DNA of 23,424 bases, from NCBI GenBank assembly GCA_023407175.1, contig JAEYMU010000008.1, forward strand, positions 1 through 23,424. Reading direction: 5' to 3'. The notes below the pieces were generated by a model. That model searched no databases and had not been told where the DNA came from. It saw only the letters and a list, made by a program, of their open reading frames with translations. The stretch's first letter is position 1, and every line of letters starts with the position of its first letter. This stretch comes from Bacillota bacterium (GTDB lineage: Bacteria; Bacillota_A; Clostridia; Lachnospirales; Lachnospiraceae). Position numbers and translations under genes: made by a program. Of this stretch, positions 1 to 5,879 are shown in pieces.

Positions 1-6
1 GTTAAT

Positions 7-97
7 AATTTTTTGAACAACAAATACAATTTCGGAGCGGAAGTTAAGCGGAAGGAGCGTTGGAGCGGAGAAATTTGTATCTGTTGTTCAGAAAATT
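7..97. repeat. Long intergenic hairpin with purine-rich repeated loop
   Basis: Bases 7-33 pair with 70-97 to give a stem of about 25 bp, with one bulge (T76), one mismatch (A23/C81) and one wobble pair. The loop (34-69) is almost all purines and holds three copies of GGAGCG (34-39, 54-59, 62-67) and two of AGCGGAAG (36-43, 47-54). Neither strand has a clear U-tract after the stem, so it is not an obvious intrinsic terminator. It may be a dispersed intergenic repeat or a structured RNA. Function unknown. Confidence 0.6.
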
Positions 98-160
98 TAG
101 TGGATTATAGTGTTTCGCAATTACCTAAATTATTTATATTTATGGAGGCGATATATAAGT

Positions 161-637
161 ATGATCATAAAATATGCTTATGATGATGAAGAAAATATGA
201 GGGATCTTTTTAATGAATATACAGCTATGCTGATTTCTGAAGATCCGGATGTGAAGGAAATACTGAAAAACCAGGATTATGCGAACGAGCTGCAACATTT
301 AAATGAGAAGTATAGTTTGCCATATGGAAGATTATACATAGCAAAGTTAGACAATGTTCCAGCAGGGTGCATTTGTCTGCGGAAAATTGATGATGCTGGC
401 TGTGAAATTAAACGATTATACGTAAGACCCCAATTTCGAGGACATTCTCTTGCAAAGCAATTGTTAAATAAGGTAATTAATGATGCAAAAAATATAGGAT
501 ATAGTTATATATTGCTGGATACGTTACCATTTCTGTATGGTGCGATTCATCTTTATAAAACTGCCGGATTTTACGAGGTAAGTGCTTATAACAATAATCC
601 TGATAATACTGCCATTTTTATGAGATTAGACTTATAG
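161..637 (+). CDS. GNAT family N-acetyltransferase
   Basis: The 158-residue product fits a single GNAT domain, which moves an acetyl group from acetyl-CoA to an amine; the substrate cannot be read from the sequence. The acetyl-CoA binding segment is visible as RLYVRPQFRGHSLAKQLL, where R-x-x-G-x-A is the pyrophosphate-binding turn. The C-terminal part (LDTLPFLYGAIHLYKTAGFYEV) matches the family's usual LY.k.GF ending. An upstream in-frame ATG at 110 exists, but ATG 161 is preferred because GGAGG at 144-148 sits about 12 bases before it and the family normally starts near this point. The gene stands alone between the 5' hairpin and a short acidic ORF. Family assignment is firm; the substrate is unknown. 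Confidence 0.85.
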   Translation: MIIKYAYDDEENMRDLFNEYTAMLISEDPDVKEILKNQDYANELQHLNEKYSLPYGRLYIAKLDNVPAGCICLRKIDDAGCEIKRLYVRPQFRGHSLAKQLLNKVINDAKNIGYSYILLDTLPFLYGAIHLYKTAGFYEVSAYNNNPDNTAIFMRLDL

Positions 638-666
638 TATGATAAGCCGTCTATTAAGGACAAGGT

Positions 667-855
667 GTGTTACAAATAACTTACATAACAGATGGACAAA
701 CAGAAGATGCTATTGAGGAAGAGGACTTGGAACTACTAAAAGAATATTATTATAAAAATTATACTAATCAAAAATATCATGAGGAAGCGTTGACACATGA
801 TAAGTCTTATTTGAAAATGAATGGTGCAGTTTTTGGCGGCAATTATGATGATTAA
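667..855 (+). CDS. Small acidic hypothetical ORF, possibly a gene remnant
   Basis: A GTG-started ORF of 62 residues, rich in Glu, Asp and Tyr, that I do not recognise. AAGGA/AAGG at 656-665 could serve as a ribosome site but lies very close to the GTG. There is no signal peptide or membrane segment. It begins 30 bases after the acetyltransferase gene and could be co-transcribed with it. Coding-like stretches continue after its stop in other frames up to 964, so it may be the front of a broken gene. Existence as a real gene is uncertain. Confidence 0.35.
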   Translation: MLQITYITDGQTEDAIEEEDLELLKEYYYKNYTNQKYHEEALTHDKSYLKMNGAVFGGNYDD

Positions 856-865
856 AAAATTATAA

Positions 866-964
866 GATTATAGAGGTAAAAGAGAATTTATTAATTGTAG
901 TGATGATATTTATTTCAAATATAAACAGGATATTTTGAATTTAGTTAAGTTCTATAAAAATTAA
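866..964 (+). pseudogene. Coding-like debris downstream of the small acidic ORF
   Basis: The frame starting at 866 is open to TAA at 962-964 and reads like protein in its second half (SDDIYFKYKQ, then DILNLVKFYKN), but it has no start codon with a ribosome site. A neighbouring frame reads KIIEVKENLLIVV over 864-902. Together with the ORF at 667-855 these could be one gene broken by two frameshifts, ending just before a terminator. This rests on reading by eye only. Confidence 0.25.
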
Positions 965-980
965 ATAAAGTCCTTTTATA

Positions 981-1006
981 AAGGGCCCTCAATTTGGAGG
1001 GCTTTT
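981..1006 (+). terminator. Intrinsic terminator after the GNAT / acidic ORF unit
   Basis: GCCCTC (985-990) pairs with GAGGGC (997-1002) around a 6-base loop, flanked by AA/TTTT, and is followed by a T-rich run. From here to 1293 (about 290 bases) I see no gene; the stretch holds only a small GGCTGG/CCAGTC hairpin near 1154-1176. Confidence 0.75.
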
Positions 1007-1292
1007 ATATTCATTAGGCTTATAAATATAATAGTTATATATAATGCTATTGTTATAGAATATATAAGGGTTAGAGCAGTTTTATGAAAATGCCGTGATT
1101 TTTTGGGCTATCTGAAATCGCCAAATTATAATTTATATATCGGGAAAACTAAAGGCTGGGCAAAACGTCCAGTCTATTAACTATGTTCGAAAATGTTGTG
1201 AAAAAGAGGAAAGGAACCGCGTAATATGTCGACAGGATTTCTGTCAGAAGCGGTAGCATAATTTAATATTTGCTGTGCTATTCTGTATTATC

Positions 1293-1321
1293 TTGACTAA
1301 CTAATCAGCGATTGCTATGAT
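1293..1321 (+). promoter_or_regulatory. Sigma-A type promoter of the LytTR two-component operon
   Basis: TTGACT (1293-1298) is separated by exactly 17 bases from TATGAT (1316-1321), one mismatch from consensus in each box. Transcription would start near 1328, giving a leader of about 40 bases before ATG 1370. Confidence 0.65.
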
Positions 1322-1369
1322 ATTATTATATAAAATTTGGCATATTTGGCAGGAAGAGAGGATTACTTC

Positions 1370-2068
1370 ATGCTGGTTGGAATTTGTGATGACGAGGCTA
1401 TCATAAGAAGGGACTTGATAAAGCTTTGCGGGCTGTTTAATGAGACATTTCATACTGACATTAATATGGTCAGCTTTGCCTCCGGTGAAGAGCTGCTGAA
1501 AAGTGAGGAGCCGATTGATATTCTGTTTCTGGATATACAGATGAAAGGAATGGATGGCTTGCGGACAGCAGAGAAAATCAGAGAGTTTAATGACAGTATG
1601 ATTATTATATTTCTAACCGGCTTTAGTGGATATATGCAGGCAGGATATAAGGTAAGAGCTTTCCGGTATCTTCTTAAGCCTGTAAAGCAAAAGGAATTTG
1701 TGGATACACTTATGGAAGCAATTCAGGATGTCAAAAAAGACAGCAGAGTGATAATCGATCTGGAAGGAAACAGCCATTTTATCAAGCTTAAGGATATCAT
1801 TTATGTGGAATACTCGGAACGGTACACTGTAATTCGAACAAGGCGGAGGACCCTGGAAAGTCTTACGACCTTGAACGAATGGGAGAACATTTTAAATAAT
1901 GGCGATTTCTTTCGTGTACATAAGGCATACATAGTTAATATGGAATATATCGATGAAATAGGCAAGGAAGTTCTGCTTGATAATGGAGAAAAGGTAGAGT
2001 TAGCAGTACGTCAGGCCGGAAGACTAAAGAAGGCCTGTAAAGCTTACAGAAGAAGAAATGCTAGGTAA
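1370..2068 (+). CDS. LytTR-family response regulator (AgrA/ComE-like)
   Basis: This 232-residue protein has a receiver domain (about 1-120) and a LytTR DNA-binding domain (about 130-228). Receiver residues are intact: acidic D7-D8, phosphoacceptor D55 in LFLDIQMKGMDG, and K103 in RYLLKPVK. The LytTR part shows the typical ISFI-like strand (GNSHFIKLKDIIYVEYSE) and FFRVHKAYIVNMEYI. Family members activate promoters by binding paired 9-bp direct repeats. A TTG at 1337 opens the same frame, but ATG 1370 is chosen because AGAGAGG (1355-1361) sits eight bases before it. The kinase gene follows after 14 bases, so the two form one operon. Its likely targets are the repeats at 3397-3427 that precede the small peptide ORF. 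Confidence 0.9.
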   Translation: MLVGICDDEAIIRRDLIKLCGLFNETFHTDINMVSFASGEELLKSEEPIDILFLDIQMKGMDGLRTAEKIREFNDSMIIIFLTGFSGYMQAGYKVRAFRYLLKPVKQKEFVDTLMEAIQDVKKDSRVIIDLEGNSHFIKLKDIIYVEYSERYTVIRTRRRTLESLTTLNEWENILNNGDFFRVHKAYIVNMEYIDEIGKEVLLDNGEKVELAVRQAGRLKKACKAYRRRNAR

Positions 2069-2082
2069 GGGAGAAAAGTTTT

Positions 2083-3381
2083 ATGGGTAATATGGCGTAT
2101 GTGTTTTTTAGCGGCTTAACTGATATAACAGCTTTAATTCTTACTTTATGGGGAATTATGAATATCCCATTTACTAAGAATAAGAAAAGAATTGCCCTTG
2201 TAGTTACTATTATCTTAGTTATGATTATTAGTGCAGGTATTTATAGTAATATTAATCACGAAATTGCAATAATTTGTGTAACCAGTATATCGATTATAAT
2301 AGTATGCTTTCTTTTTAAAGATAACATCTTCAAGCTGATTGCATATTCATTATTGGCATACTTACTAGCAGTATTTTTAAGTGGGTGTTTGTCAGCAATT
2401 TGTACGGTTTTGAATATGAATACAGATAGTGTGTTTATGCATTATTTGTATAATATTATGGTAGATTTGATCCTGGCTGTTATTGCCTTAGTGAAAAGAA
2501 AAAAATCATCATTACAGATACATATATCCAGAAAAATATATACGCTTCTATTTACAGGAGTCGGAGCAGGAATGATGATTATAGCTGGGCTTGTAGTAGA
2601 GACAAATAGTAAAATTGGTGATAGGGCTCGCAGAATTACGATCGTTATTATAATTATCATTGTTATATCATATTGTGCGGCCTGCATCATGATGGTTTTC
2701 ATCACAGAATCCAGAGATAGTTATAAGGCTTTATCTCAGATAAACCAGAGAGTAATAGAGGCACAGCAGCAGTATTATACTCTGGTTAATGATAAACAAC
2801 AGGAGATTCGCAGCATCCGGCATGAGATGAAAAACCATTTAGCCTGTATTCATGGTTTATATAAGGCGGATAAATTGGACGAGATGGAACAGTATATTAC
2901 GCAGCTTATAGAAACCTCGGAAGTATCGTCTGATTTGCTGGATACAGGAAATGATATTGTAAATGCCATATTGAATGAAGCCCAAAGCCGTTATCGTAAA
3001 GAACGTATTGCAATACGGCTGGAGGGAGGTTTCCCTCCACAGCTTCATATCGCTCCCATGGATTTATGTGTTATCATTGCAAATATCATATCGAATGCCG
3101 TAGAGGCAATTCAACGTCTGGAACAAAAGGAAGAGGAATTTCATTATGTTGATATGAAGATAAGCAGCTTTAAGAATGAACTGTATATCAATGTAAGGAA
3201 TCCGATCGATGAGAAAATTCACATCGTAAATGGTGTTCCTGTAACCAGCAAAAAGGACAAGGATCTGCATGGTTTTGGTATTAGTAATGTAATTCAAAGG
3301 GTAGAAAAGTATCAGGGTTCCTTCCAATTTCATATCGAAAATAATGAATTTTGTGTAGAAATTAGCCTGAAGAACGCGTGA
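2083..3381 (+). CDS. GHKL sensor histidine kinase (AgrC/VirS-like)
   Basis: A 432-residue membrane kinase and the likely partner of the LytTR regulator encoded just upstream. The N-terminal half (about 1-210) contains about six hydrophobic helices and no large outside loop, as in peptide-sensing AgrC-type kinases. A coiled segment leads to the H-box IRSIRHEMKNHLACI, with H247 the likely phosphorylated His. The ATP-binding part has the N-box IISNAVEAI (N338) and a G-box HGFGISNV. Family knowledge suggests it senses a secreted or membrane-active peptide; no agrB or agrD is present, and the nearest candidate ligand is the peptide encoded at 3522. The ribosome site AAGGGAG ends about eight bases before the ATG. 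Confidence 0.88.
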   Translation: MGNMAYVFFSGLTDITALILTLWGIMNIPFTKNKKRIALVVTIILVMIISAGIYSNINHEIAIICVTSISIIIVCFLFKDNIFKLIAYSLLAYLLAVFLSGCLSAICTVLNMNTDSVFMHYLYNIMVDLILAVIALVKRKKSSLQIHISRKIYTLLFTGVGAGMMIIAGLVVETNSKIGDRARRITIVIIIIIVISYCAACIMMVFITESRDSYKALSQINQRVIEAQQQYYTLVNDKQQEIRSIRHEMKNHLACIHGLYKADKLDEMEQYITQLIETSEVSSDLLDTGNDIVNAILNEAQSRYRKERIAIRLEGGFPPQLHIAPMDLCVIIANIISNAVEAIQRLEQKEEEFHYVDMKISSFKNELYINVRNPIDEKIHIVNGVPVTSKKDKDLHGFGISNVIQRVEKYQGSFQFHIENNEFCVEISLKNA

Positions 3382-3396
3382 CAATAATTTACAAAT

Positions 3397-3427
3397 CGAC
3401 GTTCATACAGGATTACTCGACGTTCAT
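3397..3427 (+). promoter_or_regulatory. Candidate LytTR operator: two perfect direct repeats
   Basis: CGACGTTCAT occurs at 3397-3406 and again at 3418-3427, with centres 21 bp apart, two helical turns. Paired short direct repeats with about 12 bp between them are the known target form of LytTR regulators such as AgrA and ComE. They end 11 bases before the -35 box of the promoter at 3439, which places the bound regulator at about -77 to -47. The match to this family is by spacing and position; binding is inferred. Confidence 0.6.
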
Positions 3428-3438
3428 GTTTCCATCTA

Positions 3439-3467
3439 TTGTAAAGACTTTGGCCGTATGTTATACA
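3439..3467 (+). promoter_or_regulatory. Promoter of the peptide / ABC genes, inside a hairpin
   Basis: TTGTAA (3439-3444) is 17 bases from TATACA (3462-3467). The poor -35 fits an activated promoter. The -10 lies inside an inverted repeat: 3443-3454 pairs with 3477-3488 (12 bp, one wobble). That hairpin is followed by a moderately T-rich stretch and may also end transcription of the kinase operon. Confidence 0.5.
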
Positions 3468-3521
3468 TGACATGTAGCCAAGGTCTTTCATATTTATATG
3501 GTTTATATGGAGGGAAATGAT

Positions 3522-3584
3522 ATGGTAACAACGAACGGAGTAAGTGATATCTGGGATTTGATAAAAAAAATTTTTGGTGGTTGA
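3522..3584 (+). CDS. Small amphipathic peptide (PSM-like or bacteriocin-like)
   Basis: An ORF of 20 codons, MVTTNGVSDIWDLIKKIFGG, with a near-ideal ribosome site (GGAGGG, 3509-3514, seven bases before the ATG). Residues 7-18 would form a short amphipathic helix (I, W, L, I, I, F on one face; D and K on the other), net charge near zero. There is no leader or double-glycine processing region. Its place behind a LytTR operator and before an FtsX-type ABC pair suggests a secreted signal, toxin or membrane-active peptide under quorum-like control. The ORF stops just after an A8 tract, and the -1 frame stays open to 3667, so the true product could be 48 residues. I do not recognise a named family. 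Confidence 0.55.
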   Translation: MVTTNGVSDIWDLIKKIFGG

Positions 3585-3667
3585 TAAATAACTTTGAAAG
3601 TATCTATTGGGGAATAAATACTTTACCGGTTTTTGAGAAACAAACATGGAATGCTTGGGTTGATTGA
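3548..3667 (+). other. -1 frame continuation of the peptide ORF across an A8 tract
   Basis: From 3548 the frame one base behind the peptide ORF is open to TGA at 3665-3667. It contains a Trp-rich stretch (NFWWLINNFESIYWG, then NTLPVFEKQTWNAWVD). The switch point is A8 at 3563-3570, which in the peptide frame contains A AAA AAA, a classic -1 slippery heptamer. A -1 slip there, or one more A in the tract, would join 16 N-terminal residues to these 32 and give 48. The stop falls in the loop of the hairpin at 3649-3685, as expected for a gene end. No independent start with a well-spaced ribosome site exists in this frame. Confidence 0.4.
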
Positions 3668-3685
3668 CGTCAATACCAAGCATTC
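3649..3685 (+). terminator. Hairpin between peptide ORF and ABC genes (attenuator-like)
   Basis: GAATGCTTGG (3649-3658) pairs perfectly with CCAAGCATTC (3676-3685); the stem extends four more pairs with one bulged A around an 8-base loop. The bases after it are only partly T-rich, so it may be a leaky terminator or an RNA-stabilising end that lets the peptide transcript outnumber the transporter transcript. Confidence 0.6.
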
Positions 3686-3712
3686 TGTGTATTGTTAAGC
3701 AGGAAGGAATAT

Positions 3713-4303
3713 ATGAATTTACTACAAAAATATCTGAAAATAATAATTGTTCGAAACCGTTATAATTACCTGAGAATGATATGTTCCATTGTTATGGCCT
3801 ATGGAATAATTTCCTTAGTAGCCATTTTCTTTGACAGTATGCTGATGTTAAATTATGTAGCTGCATATTCAGAGCTACATTATATTTTCAACAGTATAAG
3901 GACAATAATATTAATTGCCAGCATCACCCTTGTGATATATCAAGTCTATATGATTATGAGCTCAGGAATGAAGGATTATAGTATTCTATGTGGACTTGGT
4001 GCGACGAGCAGTGATATACGTGTTCTGAATATTGCACAGATGGTTTTACTGATCATTGTTTCAATCCCCATCGGCTTACTTTTGGGTTATTCACTGACAG
4101 CCTCTTTATTAAGCCATTTTGATAATCTGATACAAAATAAATTGGTTTTAGAATACATTACCTCAATATCAACCTTAAGTATCATAGCAGGTGTTATTTG
4201 CAGCCTGATTATATCCATTGGCTGCTATCTGGACAGAAGCCTTCGAAAAATGCCGATTTGGGCAAATCTATCCTGTAGTTCTACTTTCAAAGAGGAAAGC
4301 TAG
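3713..4303 (+). CDS. Minimal FtsX/MacB-like ABC permease (four helices)
   Basis: A 196-residue protein with four hydrophobic helices at about 20-45, 64-88, 107-135 and 146-172. The segment after helix 2 (MKDYSILCGLGATSSDIRVLNIAQ) matches the coupling segment of FtsX-type permeases, which reads like LRALGAS...I. It is about half the size of an eight- or ten-helix BceB permease and has no large extracellular domain, so a dimer is needed. Such transporters often extrude or give resistance to membrane-active peptides. ATG 3713 is chosen over the in-frame TTG at 3692 because GGAAGG (3702-3707) precedes it closely. The ATPase gene follows after one base. It probably handles the peptide encoded at 3522, as exporter or immunity factor. 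Confidence 0.75.
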   Translation: MNLLQKYLKIIIVRNRYNYLRMICSIVMAYGIISLVAIFFDSMLMLNYVAAYSELHYIFNSIRTIILIASITLVIYQVYMIMSSGMKDYSILCGLGATSSDIRVLNIAQMVLLIIVSIPIGLLLGYSLTASLLSHFDNLIQNKLVLEYITSISTLSIIAGVICSLIISIGCYLDRSLRKMPIWANLSCSSTFKEES

Positions 4304-4304
4304 T

Positions 4305-4985
4305 ATGAAGGTATGTAGAACCGTTGGTATGAATAAATTCTATTATCATAATAATCGAAAGATTAATGCAATCATTGATTGTAATATTGAAATCAAGGCA
4401 GGCGAATGCATCTCTATCTGCGGCTCAAAGGACTCCGGTAAATCGACACTGCTTCGCATCCTGGGCGGTCTGGAGCGTCCTACTACGGGATCAGTCTTTA
4501 TCGGAGATCAGGACATCACTAACTATACGGATGATGAGCTTGCAATCCTTAGAAGAAAGGAAATTGGTTATCTGTTTCAGAAGGACAGTCTGATTCCTGA
4601 ACTTAATGTACATGAGAATATTACAATGCCGGCCATACTCGCCCATAATAAGTATGATGAAAAGTATTATGAGGCTTTAACGAACCAGCTAAACCTGCAA
4701 GAACTGTTAACAAATAAACCGAAACAGCTCACGCAGTATCAGCTCCAGGCAGTAAGCTATGCAAGAGTGCTGATGAATGATCCGAATATCATATTGGTTG
4801 ATAATCCGGAGAACGATTTAAGCCAGTTGATGGATAAAAGCATTCTGGATTATCTGCTAAGTCAGGTATATACAAAGGGAAAGACTTTGATTATGGTCAC
4901 AGAGGAGTATCATTACGATATCTATGTTGATCATATCATTCGTCTGGAGCATGGGGCAGTAGTAGAAAACAAAAGAATATCATAG
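4305..4985 (+). CDS. ABC transporter ATPase with degenerate catalytic motifs
   Basis: A 226-residue protein of the MacB/LolD/BceA type, translated right after the permease stop from AGAGGAAAG (4291-4299). Walker A is intact (G40-SKDSGKST-48), as is Q92 of the Q-loop. The other motifs are eroded: the signature LSGGQ reads LTQYQ (142-146), the Walker B glutamate is replaced (ILVDNPEN, N167), and the H-switch histidine is replaced by glutamate (MVTEE, E200). ATP binding looks possible; normal hydrolysis by a homodimer looks doubtful. It may act as a regulatory or immunity component, or pair with another ATPase. Four such changes in an otherwise well-kept ORF argue against simple decay. Confidence 0.82.
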   Translation: MKVCRTVGMNKFYYHNNRKINAIIDCNIEIKAGECISICGSKDSGKSTLLRILGGLERPTTGSVFIGDQDITNYTDDELAILRRKEIGYLFQKDSLIPELNVHENITMPAILAHNKYDEKYYEALTNQLNLQELLTNKPKQLTQYQLQAVSYARVLMNDPNIILVDNPENDLSQLMDKSILDYLLSQVYTKGKTLIMVTEEYHYDIYVDHIIRLEHGAVVENKRIS

Positions 4986-4991
4986 CTTATC

Positions 4992-5026
4992 AACTGCAAA
5001 TGTGGTCAGCAGACTGCTTTGCAGTT
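4992..5026 (+). terminator. Hairpin terminator after the ABC pair
   Basis: AACTGCAAA (4992-5000) pairs perfectly with TTTGCAGTT (5018-5026), followed by ATTTATT. The 17-base loop is long, so termination may be partial. Confidence 0.55.
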
Positions 5027-5078
5027 ATTTATTCTCCAGCAATTCAGAGGATGTCCTTGGGAAACTCGCTCTTATGGG

Positions 5079-5107
5079 TTGACAAGCTACCGGATAAGAG
5101 GCATTAT
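5079..5107 (+). promoter_or_regulatory. Candidate promoter of the HAD / trpS genes
   Basis: A perfect TTGACA (5079-5084) is followed after 17 bases by CATTAT (5102-5107) within the A/T-rich CATTATTATAT. It lies about 70 bases before the HAD gene. Confidence 0.45.
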
Positions 5108-5179
5108 TATATTTGCAGGCTATTTCATGGCTTGCATTATCTTAGCAGTAGATGAAGAACAATGAAGATGAGGACGACT

Positions 5180-5812
5180 ATGTTTGACAGTGTTATTTTT
5201 GATATGGATGGTACTCTTTGGAATTCAACACCGGAGGTTGCAGTTGCGTTTCGTAAGGTAATTGAGGAGAAATATCCGGAGGTTACGGACGAGGTTACGC
5301 CGGAGAGGCTGATGGAGCTGTTTGGACTGCCGCTTGATGTGATTGCGGTAAAAATGTACAGGAGTGTGTCCGAGGAGCATGCAATTGCGGTAATGAAGGA
5401 GTGCTGTGACTATGAATGTGAGTATTTGGCGGAAAATGGAGCTTCCTTATATGAAGAATTGGAGGAAACTCTTAAGAGGTTGTCCGGCAGATATAAGCTT
5501 CTGATCGTTAGCAATTGCCAGGAAGGATATATCCAATGCTTTTTTAAAGCCTATCCCCAATTGGAGCAGTATTTTACAGATTATGAGTACCCAGGCCGTT
5601 CCGGCAAATTCAAGGCGGATAATGTCAGGCTTGTGATAGAACGCAATGGTCTGCAAAGGCCGGTTTATGTGGGAGATACCCAAGGGGATGCACAGGCAGC
5701 AGGAGAGGCAGGGGTTCCCTTTATCTTTGCCAGATATGGCTTTGGAGAAGTTGCAGAGTATTATGATGTGGTAGATTCCCTTGGAGAGCTGGCAGATAAG
5801 CTGCTTTCTTAA
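5180..5812 (+). CDS. HAD-superfamily hydrolase, phosphoglycolate phosphatase-like
   Basis: A 210-residue soluble enzyme of HAD subfamily IA, probably a phosphatase acting on a small phosphorylated metabolite. Motif I is FDMDGTLW near the N-terminus (nucleophile Asp and acid/base Asp), motif II is IVSNCQEG, motif III is the Lys in SGKFKADN, and motif IV is VGDTQGDAQAA. A helical cap follows motif I. The frame is also open from ATG 5162 and ATG 5168, but ATG 5180 has GAGGA five bases before it and puts motif I at the usual distance from the start. It precedes trpS by 67 bases with no terminator and may share a transcript with it. The substrate cannot be inferred. Confidence 0.85.
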   Translation: MFDSVIFDMDGTLWNSTPEVAVAFRKVIEEKYPEVTDEVTPERLMELFGLPLDVIAVKMYRSVSEEHAIAVMKECCDYECEYLAENGASLYEELEETLKRLSGRYKLLIVSNCQEGYIQCFFKAYPQLEQYFTDYEYPGRSGKFKADNVRLVIERNGLQRPVYVGDTQGDAQAAGEAGVPFIFARYGFGEVAEYYDVVDSLGELADKLLS

Positions 5813-5879
5813 GAAACCGAATTATATGCTTCCTTTAAACTTAAGTAAATATTGAATGCATAGCAAATGGAGGGTTAAT

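Noticed and set aside
1226..1261. 11-codon ORF (ATG TCG ACA ...) upstream of the LytTR operon, near a GACAG/CTGTC hairpin
   Set aside because: Its AAGG site is about 11 bases away, it lies before the clear promoter at 1293, and so short an ORF is expected by chance.
3330..3683. 117-codon open frame on the - strand across the peptide region
   Set aside because: It overlaps the kinase end, the operator and both hairpins, has no ribosome site and its protein resembles no family; it is a shadow frame.
5856..5879. Eight-codon N-terminal extension of TrpRS
   Set aside because: The strong GGAGGG site lies within the extension and fits ATG 5880, which is also the usual family start.
5816..5879. T-box leader before trpS
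   Set aside because: The 67-base gap is too short, and no T-box core or specifier stem is seen.
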